Below are positions 8,149-16,674 of a stretch of DNA of 64,000 bases, piece by piece. This DNA comes from Aliamphritea hakodatensis (lineage in GTDB: Bacteria > Pseudomonadota > Gammaproteobacteria > Pseudomonadales > Balneatricaceae): assembly GCF_024347195.1 (NCBI RefSeq), contig NZ_AP025281.1, forward strand, positions 3,224,001 to 3,288,000. Direction: 5' to 3'. How positions within the stretch are numbered: the first letter of the stretch is position 1; each line of letters starts with the position of its first letter. The translations under genes and the position numbers were made by a program. Under the pieces are notes generated by a model, which was given only the letters and a program-made list of their open reading frames with translations, was not told the origin of the DNA and did no database searches.

Positions 8149-10005
8149 TCAGGTAACAAACTGCCCCACCGCCAGCTTCAGCTGCTGAGCCTGAGCAGCC
8201 ACCTCGTCGCTGGCTGTTACATTCAGTTGCGTCTGGGCGCTGGCATCATCAATAATCAGGCGAATTTTATCGACATTCTGGTTGATCTCACCGGCCACAT
8301 TCGCCTGCTCTTCAGTCGCCGCTGCCACCTGCGCGGTCATATCCACAATGGTTTCGGCATCCTGTGTAATCGTATCAAGCATATCAATGCTGGCCTCTGC
8401 ATGCTCTGCACTTTGCTGGCTGCGACTGAGACTCACAGACATCAGTTCAGTGGCACGGTTCGTGCGGGTCTGTAACTGGGAAATCATCCCTTCGATTTCA
8501 CTGGCAGAGCTCTGCGTCCGTTCGGCCAGCGAGCGCACCTCATCAGCAACCACAGCAAAACCCCGGCCCTGCTCACCGGCGCGCGCAGCTTCAATAGATG
8601 CATTCAGCGCCAGCAGGTTGGTTTGCTCGGCAATTGATTTAATGACCCCCAGCACCGAACCTATTTCTTCGCTTTCTTTCTGCAACGTCTTCACTTCAGT
8701 GTCTGTATCACTGGCCTGATCCGCCAGGCTTCTTATACTGCCAATCAGCTCGGCGTTACTGGTTTTACTCTGCTCTGCCTGATGCAAAGAATTCCGGGCA
8801 GTTGCTGAGGTGTTCTCAGTATTCCCGGCTATCTCCGCCATTGCCGCCTCCATCTCATGAACGGCACTGGCAATCTGCACCACCTCATCCTGCTGATTCT
8901 GAAGATCCACAGCAGCAGAATTGGCACTCCTGGCCAACTGTTCAGAAGATGACTGTAAATGGCCGATGGCTTTCACCACATCACCGATCAGCGTCTGGAA
9001 AATTGTCATCATGGCATTAAAGTCGCAGCCCATTTTGCCTAACTCATCACGGCTGCTACCCTCATAACGTAAGGTCATATTTTTACCGGCACTGACCTTC
9101 TGCATACAGCTCGCCAGCCGGGATATCGGCACCAGAATACTGCGGGATATAAGCACAACGGCTGTGCCCACAATCAGCGCCACGGCAATGACAATGGCGA
9201 TCGCCAGCATCTGCACCCGGGAAACCTCAGCCGCCACATGAGCCTGCAGCGTGACATTAATCTCATCAAGAATTGCCTGGGTTTTCCCCGCCTGCTCTAA
9301 CATGACGCCCCGCAAACCGGTATCAGACCGTAAGCCAAGTGTCTTACGGGCCTCTACCAGCGCCACAAACTGACGCTTATAGTCGCTCAGCAAATCAAGG
9401 GTTGTTTGTCGCTGTGACTGACTGAAATCGACCTGCCGGACAACAGCAACCGCTTTATCAAAATTGCCGGTAAACTTGGTCAGATATTTTTCATCAGACC
9501 GGATAATGAAATCTTTCTCGTTACGGCGCAGTTGTAAAATACGCACATATAACGCATCACTGTTAATAGCCTGCACGTTTTTTTCAGCCGCATGAACCGC
9601 GCCGCGCAAACCGCCCCTCAAACCTTCTTTTTCATTCAGACCAATGGTTTTTAACAGATTCGCCACCTCAATGAAGCTGGCATCATATTCCATAAAATAG
9701 CCGTTCAGACTTTGTAATGGGCTCTGGGTATCCCCGTCCAGCTGACCGATCGCCGTAACAAGGTGCTCATTAAAACGCGTTTTCGCTTGCACAAAGTTCA
9801 CTTCGGCACCGGGCTGAAGAGTCGTCACAAACGCCTGCTCATACAACCCCATTGCCAGTTGCTCCTGTTTGAGCTTACCCACCAGGGATTCATTTTCCCG
9901 CAGGTCATTCAGGGTATTCAGGGAATACATCAGCAAACCAAACAACGCAGCCACCGACATCAGCACAATCGCCAGCAACAGAATAAGTTTGTTCTTGATA
10001 GTCAT
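8149..10005 (-). CDS. Methyl-accepting chemotaxis protein with helical bimodular (HBM) sensor
   Basis: 618-residue membrane chemoreceptor. A transmembrane segment at about residues 5-27 is followed by a roughly 240-residue all-helical periplasmic sensor containing LRRNEKDFIIRSDEKYL, a signature of HBM domains (family of McpS, which senses TCA-cycle acids). A second transmembrane helix near 270-290 leads to HAMP and a signalling domain with the conserved tip (IGSVLGVIKSIAEQTNLLALNA). No NWETF-type CheR-docking pentapeptide is at the C-terminus. The frame is open to 10104, but the ATG at 10005 has GGAG 7 nt upstream and begins just before the first transmembrane segment. The ligand cannot be read from sequence. 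Confidence 0.9.
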   Translation of the reverse strand: MTIKNKLILLLAIVLMSVAALFGLLMYSLNTLNDLRENESLVGKLKQEQLAMGLYEQAFVTTLQPGAEVNFVQAKTRFNEHLVTAIGQLDGDTQSPLQSLNGYFMEYDASFIEVANLLKTIGLNEKEGLRGGLRGAVHAAEKNVQAINSDALYVRILQLRRNEKDFIIRSDEKYLTKFTGNFDKAVAVVRQVDFSQSQRQTTLDLLSDYKRQFVALVEARKTLGLRSDTGLRGVMLEQAGKTQAILDEINVTLQAHVAAEVSRVQMLAIAIVIAVALIVGTAVVLISRSILVPISRLASCMQKVSAGKNMTLRYEGSSRDELGKMGCDFNAMMTIFQTLIGDVVKAIGHLQSSSEQLARSANSAAVDLQNQQDEVVQIASAVHEMEAAMAEIAGNTENTSATARNSLHQAEQSKTSNAELIGSIRSLADQASDTDTEVKTLQKESEEIGSVLGVIKSIAEQTNLLALNASIEAARAGEQGRGFAVVADEVRSLAERTQSSASEIEGMISQLQTRTNRATELMSVSLSRSQQSAEHAEASIDMLDTITQDAETIVDMTAQVAAATEEQANVAGEINQNVDKIRLIIDDASAQTQLNVTASDEVAAQAQQLKLAVGQFVT

Positions 10006-10322
10006 ACAACACTCCATATTAAGACAACTGATCAGCTGGCTGACGCGTCCTGCGGCAGCCAGGCAAAAGTCTGGTCTGGTGCACCGAGTAGCTCCTGCAA
10101 ACATCAGCCAGTGGTGTCATCACCAGTCGGTCGGATAACCTCCTCCGACCAAAATCCTTTACCAGATCACTCAAAACTAGCCCGTGGTTAAAATTTATCC
10201 AGAAAGCTTTGCCCAGTTTGGGGATTAATCGCGACCCTGAATCCGTTGCGGATTCTGCAAAAACCATTGCACAAAAATCACCCCGGTGTAGACTTGCCGG
10301 CTGCCATTCAGAGAGATTAGTT
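10006..10322. promoter_or_regulatory. Divergent intergenic region between the chemoreceptor and queE
   Basis: 317 bases without a gene. A plausible sigma-70 promoter for queE is TTGCAC (10267-10272), 16 nt, TAGACT (10289-10294), about 29 nt before the queE ATG. A short inverted repeat, GAATCC/GGATTC, lies at 10240-10256. No convincing promoter for the chemoreceptor was found on the other strand. Confidence 0.35.
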
Positions 10323-10964
10323 ATGCGTTCCGTTTACAGTGTCAAAGAGATGTTTTACACCCTGCAGGGCGAAGGTGCTCAGGCGGGCCGTCCGGCGGTA
10401 TTCTGCCGGTTTACCGGCTGCAACCTGTGGTCCGGCCGGGAGCAGGACCGTGCTAAAGCAATCTGCGACTTCTGTGATACTGACTTTGTGGGCACTGACG
10501 GTCAGAACGGCGGTAAATTCCGCAGCCCACAAGAACTGGCCAGGAAAGTGCGCAGCTTCTGGCCACTGAATAATGAAGGCATTCCCTATGTTGTCTGCAC
10601 CGGCGGCGAGCCATTGCTGCAGCTGGACGAAGCACTGATTGACGCTTTCAGGGCAGAAGGTCTGGAAATCGCGCTGGAAACCAACGGCACCTTACCTGTT
10701 CCCGAAGGCGTTGACTGGATCTGCGTCAGCCCGAAAGGTGCATCTGAAATTGTCCAGACTTATGGCCATGAACTGAAGCTGGTCTATCCGCAGGCCCAGG
10801 CCATGCCGGAACGCTTCCGGGATCTTGAATTCGACAATTATTACCTGCAGCCACTGGACGATGCATTGCAGACTGCCAATACCAAAGCAGCAGTCGAATA
10901 CTGCATGGCACATCCGCAGTGGAAACTGAGCCTGCAGACCCACAAATTCATCGGAATAGACTGA
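10323..10964 (+). CDS. queE: 7-carboxy-7-deazaguanine synthase QueE
   Basis: 213-residue radical SAM enzyme that converts 6-carboxytetrahydropterin to 7-carboxy-7-deazaguanine in queuosine synthesis. The N-terminus YSVKEMFYTLQGEGAQAGRP is typical. The cluster ligands are C33-X14-C48-X2-C51, the expanded spacing known in one QueE subgroup, rather than the usual CX3CX2C. TGGEP near residue 95 is the SAM-binding glycine motif. The ATG at 10323 is chosen over longer in-frame starts because it begins the family's conserved N-terminus and an AGAGA ribosome-binding site precedes it. Confidence 0.93.
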   Translation: MRSVYSVKEMFYTLQGEGAQAGRPAVFCRFTGCNLWSGREQDRAKAICDFCDTDFVGTDGQNGGKFRSPQELARKVRSFWPLNNEGIPYVVCTGGEPLLQLDEALIDAFRAEGLEIALETNGTLPVPEGVDWICVSPKGASEIVQTYGHELKLVYPQAQAMPERFRDLEFDNYYLQPLDDALQTANTKAAVEYCMAHPQWKLSLQTHKFIGID

Positions 10965-10974
10965 AAAACTGAAG

Positions 10975-11011
10975 ATTTCAGAAAGTTTTTAAAAAAATCT
11001 GAAATTTTTTT
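10975..11011 (+). terminator. AT-rich intrinsic terminator after queE
   Basis: ATTTCAGA (10975-10982) pairs with TCTGAAAT (10998-11005), with T-run/A-run extension inside the loop, and a run of seven T follows. It begins 10 nt after the queE stop. The stem is AT-rich and therefore weak. Confidence 0.5.
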
Positions 11012-11443
11012 AGTCACACGATGTCTGTTATACAGAGAAAGAATACAGTGCATTTTCAAATATTTGCCAGACATTGTTAAAAACTGCATGAAATATGACA
11101 TGCAGCGAGTACATTTTTTTTGCGAAAAAATGCAAAAAAATCGAATTCGCACTGAACTTATTGAAAACTCCCTTCTCTAACTCTGTACATCAACGTTCTT
11201 GCAAGACCCCTTTATGCAGTAAAAGTAGTTTCTTCCCAGAGCTTCCCCTCTCTCGGAAGAAGCTGCTCCCCTTTCCCCCAACGACCTTTAATCACTGATT
11301 TCCAACCCACTTTTACACATTCTTTGTGCCCGGTTTGACGGCCTCTGTAAGCTGTCTGCATTCTTTGCTATCCTAGCCGGCCTGTTTATTCACGCAAGTT
11401 ATGCGTGATCAGGCGTAATCAACCTTCTGAATAGTGAATCAAG
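11012..11443. other. Non-coding region upstream of hisC
   Basis: About 430 bases without a supportable gene. An A/T hairpin (CATTTTTT, 5-nt loop, AAAAAATG) lies at 11112-11132, and a C/T-rich stretch at about 11210-11290. A TATCCT hexamer at 11369-11374 could be a -10 box for hisC, but no -35 box is correctly spaced. Confidence 0.35.
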
Positions 11444-12511
11444 ATGAGTAAGTACTGGAGCCCGGCAATCAATTCGCTCACCCCTTATGTCCCCGGTGAG
11501 CAGCCAAAGCAAAGCGGTTTGATCAAACTCAACACCAACGAGAACCCGTATCCGCCATCGCCCCATGCTATCGCTGCTCTGAATGATTACCCTAAAGAGC
11601 GGCTCAAACTTTACTGTGACCCTGAAGCCACGCTGCTGAAAAATGCCCTGAAAGATTACTTCAGCCTGGAGTATAAAAATGTATTTGTCGGTAACGGTTC
11701 CGATGAAGTTCTGGCACTGGCGTTTATGGCATTTTTCCGTCAGGAACACCCGATCCTGCTGCCGGAAACCACCTACAGTTTTTACGATGTTTACTGCAAC
11801 CTGTATGACATTGCCTATACCCAGCTACCGCTGGATCAGGACTTCAACATTGACCTGAAGGCATATGAGCAGCCAAACGGCGGTATTATTTTTGCCAACC
11901 CGAATGCTCCAACCGGCCGGGTACTGCCTCTGGAACAGATCGAAGCGCTGTTAAAGGTGAACACCGAATCTCTGGTCATTGTTGATGAAGCTTACATCGA
12001 CTTTGGCGGTGAATCCGCGGTTGAACTGGTTCGTAAATACGACAATGTACTGGTTATTCAGACCTTTTCGAAATCCCGCAGCATGGCGGGGCTTCGGGTA
12101 GGTTATGCGCTGGGCCATGAAGATCTGATTGACGGCCTGGAACGGGTTAAGAATTCTTTCAACTCTTATCCGCTGGATAGCCTGGCTATTGCCGGTGCGG
12201 TTGCCTCGATTGAAGACGAAACATACTTCCGGGAAACCACGCAAAAGATCATCAGCAGCCGCGAATGGACCACTGAACAGCTGGAAGCGCTGAACTTCAA
12301 CGTGATTCCGTCGGCCAGTAACTTTGTGTTTGCCAGCCACCAACAAATTGCCGGTGCTGACCTGATGACTTATCTGCGCAGTAAAAACCTGCTGGTGCGG
12401 CACTTCAAAAAGCCGGGCATCGAAAACTACCTGCGCATCTCCATCGGCACTGATGAAGAAATGACAGCACTGATCAGTGCGCTGCAAGATTACCCGGGCA
12501 TTACCGGCTGA
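11444..12511 (+). CDS. hisC: Histidinol-phosphate aminotransferase HisC
   Basis: 355-residue fold-type I PLP aminotransferase that converts imidazole acetol phosphate and glutamate to histidinol phosphate. Landmarks are KLNTNENPYPPSP (28-40), NPNAPTGR near 152-159, DEAYIDF (181-187) and the PLP-binding K210 in TFSKSRSMAGLRVGYALG. Length and the N-terminal LTPYVPGEQP fit HisC. It stands alone, outside a his operon, as second hisC copies often do, so related roles such as phenylalanine or tyrosine transamination remain possible. Confidence 0.9.
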   Translation: MSKYWSPAINSLTPYVPGEQPKQSGLIKLNTNENPYPPSPHAIAALNDYPKERLKLYCDPEATLLKNALKDYFSLEYKNVFVGNGSDEVLALAFMAFFRQEHPILLPETTYSFYDVYCNLYDIAYTQLPLDQDFNIDLKAYEQPNGGIIFANPNAPTGRVLPLEQIEALLKVNTESLVIVDEAYIDFGGESAVELVRKYDNVLVIQTFSKSRSMAGLRVGYALGHEDLIDGLERVKNSFNSYPLDSLAIAGAVASIEDETYFRETTQKIISSREWTTEQLEALNFNVIPSASNFVFASHQQIAGADLMTYLRSKNLLVRHFKKPGIENYLRISIGTDEEMTALISALQDYPGITG

Positions 12512-12542
12512 TTTTTTTCAGGCCACACATCTGAGCAGACAC

Positions 12543-12570
12543 AAAAAAGGCGCCACCAGGCGCCTTTTTT
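12543..12570. terminator. Bidirectional intrinsic terminator between hisC and the GGDEF gene
   Basis: A6, GGCGCC, short loop, GGCGCC, T6. Both flanking genes converge on it and the A and T runs serve both strands. Confidence 0.9.
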
Positions 12571-12591
12571 AATGCTTCTAAACCCGCCTGA

Positions 12592-13500
12592 TCATGACTC
12601 AAGATCGCCAATAATGCTGTCACCCAGCGCTTTCGCTTCGCGCAGATAACTGTCAGCACGGGCATACATAATTTCGGCGTTGTCGTCCTCATCATTCAGG
12701 GTCGCCACCCCGACACTCAGGGTAAAGGGCACACTGGATACTTCAGCATCCTGCGCCAGCTCTGCAGCCATCTTCTTTACCCGGTCTGCGGCGAGAACCC
12801 CCTGCGCTTCGTTGGTTTCCGGCAACAGAATAGCGAAGTCATCTTCCCCCACCCGGGCCAGGAAGTCTGCGGTACGCTTCATCTGATTCAGTGAAACCGC
12901 CATGGCTTTCAGGATTTCATCGCCGGCATCCCAGCCATACTTATCGTTTATGTCCTGCAGGTTGTCCACACTGATGATCATCAGACTGCAGATCCAGTCA
13001 TAACGCTGAGCCTGTGCCATCGACTGGGCCAGTACCGGCATCAGCGCCTGCTGGTTATACATGCCGGTCAGCAGGTCACGGTGTACCCGGGAACGTTCCC
13101 GTTCTGACTTTTTCCGCTGGGAAACATCTTCGATCCGGCATACCACACTCGGCTCATCGCCAGCAGACGGAGCCAACCGCGCTTCTACCCAGCAAGCAGT
13201 TTTCATGCCCTGATCCTTCAGATAAGGAATATGAGCAGGATCCAGGAGAATCTCTTGTGTCAGCACCTTATTATGACTGAGGGCCTGATCAATCATGCCC
13301 TGCAAGGATTCGGTAATGCTATCCGGAAAGATGTCCGCAAGATTTTTTCCCAGCAACGCATCATCGCCCCCCCAGGGTAACGAAGAGTTGCTATGAGAAG
13401 AAAAGATAACAGTTCCGGCCTGACTCAGTACCAGAACATCCTCAGAGAGTACATTCAATAGCGCATCAATACGTGACTGAAGAACATTCGATTTGTGCAT
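12592..13500 (-). CDS. PAS-GGDEF protein with degenerate active site (GEDDF)
   Basis: 302 residues without membrane segments. A PAS-like domain spans about 10-130 and a diguanylate-cyclase-type domain about 135-300 (DLLTGMYNQQAL is the usual domain start). The catalytic GGDEF loop reads GEDDF at 218-222, so the second glycine and the Glu are changed. The inhibitory-site motif RxxD (RTAD, 209-212) is intact at its normal spacing of five residues. This pattern suggests a c-di-GMP receptor or a weak cyclase rather than a normal enzyme. It is monocistronic; the hisC terminator ends it. Confidence 0.88.
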   Translation of the reverse strand: MHKSNVLQSRIDALLNVLSEDVLVLSQAGTVIFSSHSNSSLPWGGDDALLGKNLADIFPDSITESLQGMIDQALSHNKVLTQEILLDPAHIPYLKDQGMKTACWVEARLAPSAGDEPSVVCRIEDVSQRKKSERERSRVHRDLLTGMYNQQALMPVLAQSMAQAQRYDWICSLMIISVDNLQDINDKYGWDAGDEILKAMAVSLNQMKRTADFLARVGEDDFAILLPETNEAQGVLAADRVKKMAAELAQDAEVSSVPFTLSVGVATLNDEDDNAEIMYARADSYLREAKALGDSIIGDLES

Positions 13501-13681
13501 TTAATCGCCTCTTATCCCTGAACAGTATACCTAAGACCTTACAATTACTTGCTAGGCGGGTGCAACTGCTTCCCTCGCCTGATCACAGTTCAGCAGCACA
13601 CGATATCCCATTATGGGTTTTACAATTCAGATATTTATCGCTGACCTGAAATATTCTCAGCCATACACAGCATGCATCCCG

Positions 13682-13930
13682 TTATCCCCGACTGTTTTTC
13701 CAGCAGGGCTTATGTGCTTCAGACAGCGCATCAGCCCGGCTGATACCAATATCTTTCAGGGCATCATCATCCAGCATCTTTAGCTGAAGACGGCTGCGAT
13801 AATTAAAAATACAGGCCGCTGAAGCCCCCCGCGTCAGTATCAGTAGGCGGCCAATTCTGGCACTTATGGCGACCAGCAGCGGTCGGCTGCGGCCTGCACG
13901 TCCTTTTAATGGGTTCACTAACGGCGTCAT
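13682..13930 (-). CDS. Small DUF1127 (YjiS-like) protein
   Basis: 82 residues. The basic N-terminal half is followed by the DUF1127 core LKMLDDDALKDIGISRADALSEA at about 51-73. A strong AAGGAG ribosome-binding site precedes the ATG. DUF1127 proteins are small Arg-rich proteins; some have been linked to phosphate, carbon or RNA metabolism, but this one has no assigned role. It is divergent from a MocR regulator whose putative operator repeats lie between them. A paralogue lies at 33463-33723 in the same kind of setting. Confidence 0.85.
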   Translation of the reverse strand: MTPLVNPLKGRAGRSRPLLVAISARIGRLLILTRGASAACIFNYRSRLQLKMLDDDALKDIGISRADALSEAHKPCWKNSRG

Positions 13931-14007
13931 AACACTCTCCTTATTTAAACTGAATACAGCTTAAGGAGATATCTGATACCATTACAGATTCAAATACATA
14001 AAATAAA

Positions 14008-14084
14008 AACCGGTACAGATATACAAACACTGATCTGTACCGGTTAACCAGCACACAATTGTCATGCTGTAACGTCTGTACCGG
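14008..14084. promoter_or_regulatory. Putative MocR operator: repeated CTGTACCGG elements
   Basis: A perfect 13-bp inverted repeat (AACCGGTACAGAT at 14008-14020, ATCTGTACCGGTT at 14033-14045) is followed by a third copy of the half-site in direct orientation, GTCTGTACCGG at 14074-14084. The two direct copies start 41 bp apart, about four helical turns. Direct CTGTAC-like repeats near their own gene are typical of MocR-family regulators. The last copy ends 9 nt before the regulator ATG, consistent with autoregulation. Confidence 0.6.
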
Positions 14085-14093
14085 AGTCACACA

Positions 14094-15524
14094 ATGAAAC
14101 TGTATGAGCAACTTGCAGATAACCTGCAGCAGCGTATAGATCAGGGATACTATCCCGGAGGCAGTAAACTGCCGTCAATCCGAGCCACCAGTCAGGAACA
14201 CGGCGTCAGTATTTCAACCGTTCAGGAAGCCTATGCCCTGCTGGTAGAAAACGGGAAGGCCGAGGCCAGACCCAAGTCAGGTTATTTTGTGACACAGCAG
14301 ATCAGCCCACCGCCTCTGCCACAAACCAGCCAACCAACCTTCAGGCCCATGAGCCTACCGGAGTGGCATAACCTGCTGCATATCATGGATGACTACGGAG
14401 AAGAGAATGTTTTTCAACTCAGTATTGCCGTACCTGACTGCGAAGCACCGAGCCTGAATCCTCTTCTCAAACTGACGGCTGAGCTAAGCAAAACCACGAC
14501 AAAGCGGTTGTTTAATTATGACCATGTACGTGGTGCAGCCGAATTGCGCCGCCAGATAGCCCGGATGATGATCGACTCCGGTTGCAGCGTCACCCCGGAA
14601 GACATCATAGTGACCAGCGGTTGCCAGGAAGCATTGGCCAGCAGCCTCAGAGCAGTGACTGAACCGGGAGACATCGTCGTCGTAGACTCACCCAATTTTT
14701 TCGGATCCCTGCAAGCCATAGAAATGAGCGGTGTAAAAGCGCTGGAAATCCCCACTCATCCGGAAACGGGCATCAGCCTGGCTGCTCTGGAAACAGCATT
14801 ACATCAATGGCCCGTTAAAGCCTGTTTACTGACCCCGACCAACAATAACCCCCTGGGTTACAGTATGCCGGATGAACATAAGCCTGCCCTGCTGGAGTTA
14901 CTGGCAAAATTTGATATTCCACTGATTGAAGATGATATCTACGGCGACCTCAGCTATAAACTGCCCCGCCCCCGCAGTATCAAATCTTATGATACCGATG
15001 GCCGGGTTATTCTCTGCTCATCGTTTTCTAAAACCCTGGCGGCAGGCCTGCGCATTGGCTGGGTCTGCCCCGGCCGTTACTTTGATAAAGTCATGATGAT
15101 GAAGTATGTCTCAAGTATGAGCACTGCCACCCTGAATCAACTGGCAGTGGCGGAGTTTGTCGCACAGGGATACTATGAGAAACACCTGCGTAAAATGCGC
15201 CAGAACTATCAGCGTGACAGGGATACAGTCATCAGCCTTCTCACCCGGCATATGCCCCAGAACACACGTATCAGTTACCCTCAGGGAGGTTATCTGCTGT
15301 GGATCGAACTGCCGGATGCCATTGACGCTGTTGAACTGAACCGGCGTGCTGGCCTGCAGGGAATAAACATTGCTCCGGGACCGCTGTTTTCAGCCACTCA
15401 CAAATATAAAAATCACATGCGGATTAATTGCCGTAACAGTCAGGACCCAAGAATGGAGCCGGCCATAAAAACCCTGGGAACAATTGCCAACGACTTACTC
15501 ATCGAAAGCTTACGGCCAGCCTGA
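14094..15524 (+). CDS. MocR-family transcriptional regulator (GntR HTH fused to PLP aminotransferase-like domain)
   Basis: 476 residues. A GntR winged helix spans about 1-75 (LYEQLADNLQQRIDQGYYPGGSKLPSIRATSQEHGVSISTVQEAY). A fold-type I aminotransferase-like domain spans about 110-470, with the PLP lysine in SSFSKTLAAGLRIGW. MocR proteins use PLP as an effector and usually do not catalyse transamination. Neighbours are a divergent DUF1127 gene and a convergent rlmF, so no obvious enzymatic target lies nearby. Its N-terminal region resembles the YdcR-type branch, but I cannot assign a ligand. Confidence 0.9.
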   Translation: MKLYEQLADNLQQRIDQGYYPGGSKLPSIRATSQEHGVSISTVQEAYALLVENGKAEARPKSGYFVTQQISPPPLPQTSQPTFRPMSLPEWHNLLHIMDDYGEENVFQLSIAVPDCEAPSLNPLLKLTAELSKTTTKRLFNYDHVRGAAELRRQIARMMIDSGCSVTPEDIIVTSGCQEALASSLRAVTEPGDIVVVDSPNFFGSLQAIEMSGVKALEIPTHPETGISLAALETALHQWPVKACLLTPTNNNPLGYSMPDEHKPALLELLAKFDIPLIEDDIYGDLSYKLPRPRSIKSYDTDGRVILCSSFSKTLAAGLRIGWVCPGRYFDKVMMMKYVSSMSTATLNQLAVAEFVAQGYYEKHLRKMRQNYQRDRDTVISLLTRHMPQNTRISYPQGGYLLWIELPDAIDAVELNRRAGLQGINIAPGPLFSATHKYKNHMRINCRNSQDPRMEPAIKTLGTIANDLLIESLRPA

Positions 15525-15550
15525 GCAGGCTGCAAAAACAGTTTGACGGC

Positions 15551-16564
15551 TCAGCGCCAGCTTGCCGTCCAGGCACTTTGCTGATCCGGCGTCATAAACG
15601 TCCAGGCGATAAAGCGGCTGATTTTTTGCCCCTGCGCCATTTCAACAACCCGCACCTGAGCAGCACCCGCTTTTTTAAGCGATTGCTTCAGACGCCGGAG
15701 GGTATCCTGTTTCGACACCAGGCTGGTAAACCACAGGCATTGCCCGGCAATGTCTCTACTCTCCCGGATCATACGACCGATAAACTCAGCCTCGCCGCCT
15801 TTACACCACAATTCATTGTGCTGCCCGCCAAAGTTCAGCGGCACCGCTGCAGCGTCAGCCGAACCCTTTCCGGTCACCGAAGATTTTGACCGGGACAGAT
15901 TGGTAACCTTACGCCGGGAGCCTGCCTGCGCCTCTTCAGCTGACCCGTGAAACGGCGGATTACACATCGTAAAGTCAAACTGTTCACCCGGCGCAACCAG
16001 ACCGTTGAAAATACTCTCAGCACGGGGCTGTAAACGGTATTCAATCAGGGTTTTTACAGCAGGATTTGACTGCGCCACCAGGCTCGCAGCCTGAACAGAC
16101 AGCGGATCAATATCACTGCCAAGCATCTTCCAGCCATATTCACGGCTCGCCAGCAACGGATAAATACCATTAGCCCCGGCACCAATATCCAGCCCCCGCA
16201 ACGTTCTGCCTTTTGGCGGCTGCTGAACACCGGCGGTTTCTGCCAGCAGATCCGCCAGATGATGCACGTAGTCAACCCGGCCGGGAACCGGCGGGCATAA
16301 ATACCCCTCCGGCAACTCCCAGAATGCGATGCCGTAGTGAAATTTAAGCAATGCCTGATTGAGACAGCGAACCGCCTGAGGATCTGAAAAATCAACACTT
16401 TGCCTGCCACGGATATCGGTCACAAAGCCCGCCAGTTCCGGCAGCACCTTTTGCAACGCGTCAAAATCATATCCGAAACGGTGTTTGTTGCGCGGATGCA
16501 ATCCGGATTTTACCTGTTTGCCGGTCTGGGATCTGGACACTACACCTTTCCTGTTTGCTGACAT
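15551..16564 (-). CDS. rlmF: 23S rRNA (adenine(1618)-N(6))-methyltransferase RlmF
   Basis: 337-residue SAM-dependent methyltransferase that methylates A1618 of 23S rRNA. It opens with the family's LHPRNKHRFGYDFDAL segment, has a SAM-binding GLDIGAGANGIYPLL motif near 125, and the N6-adenine catalytic motif NPPF in MCNPPFHGSAEEA. An in-frame TTG at 16582 would add six residues; I prefer the ATG at 16564, though neither has a clear Shine-Dalgarno. Convergent with the MocR gene, 26 nt between stops. Confidence 0.93.
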   Translation of the reverse strand: MSANRKGVVSRSQTGKQVKSGLHPRNKHRFGYDFDALQKVLPELAGFVTDIRGRQSVDFSDPQAVRCLNQALLKFHYGIAFWELPEGYLCPPVPGRVDYVHHLADLLAETAGVQQPPKGRTLRGLDIGAGANGIYPLLASREYGWKMLGSDIDPLSVQAASLVAQSNPAVKTLIEYRLQPRAESIFNGLVAPGEQFDFTMCNPPFHGSAEEAQAGSRRKVTNLSRSKSSVTGKGSADAAAVPLNFGGQHNELWCKGGEAEFIGRMIRESRDIAGQCLWFTSLVSKQDTLRRLKQSLKKAGAAQVRVVEMAQGQKISRFIAWTFMTPDQQSAWTASWR

Positions 16565-16674
16565 GCGCGCTGTTTTGAGCAACCACTATGAGATTATCGG
16601 AGGCTGGCACCAGGGCCAGAATAAAGCCGGGCATTGTTATGCTATTCCTGCCCGGCGTCCAGCCCTTTTTTAAT

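Noticed and set aside
11335..11374. Sigma-70 promoter TTGACG...TATCCT for hisC
   Set aside because: The two hexamers are 28 nt apart, too far for a normal promoter.
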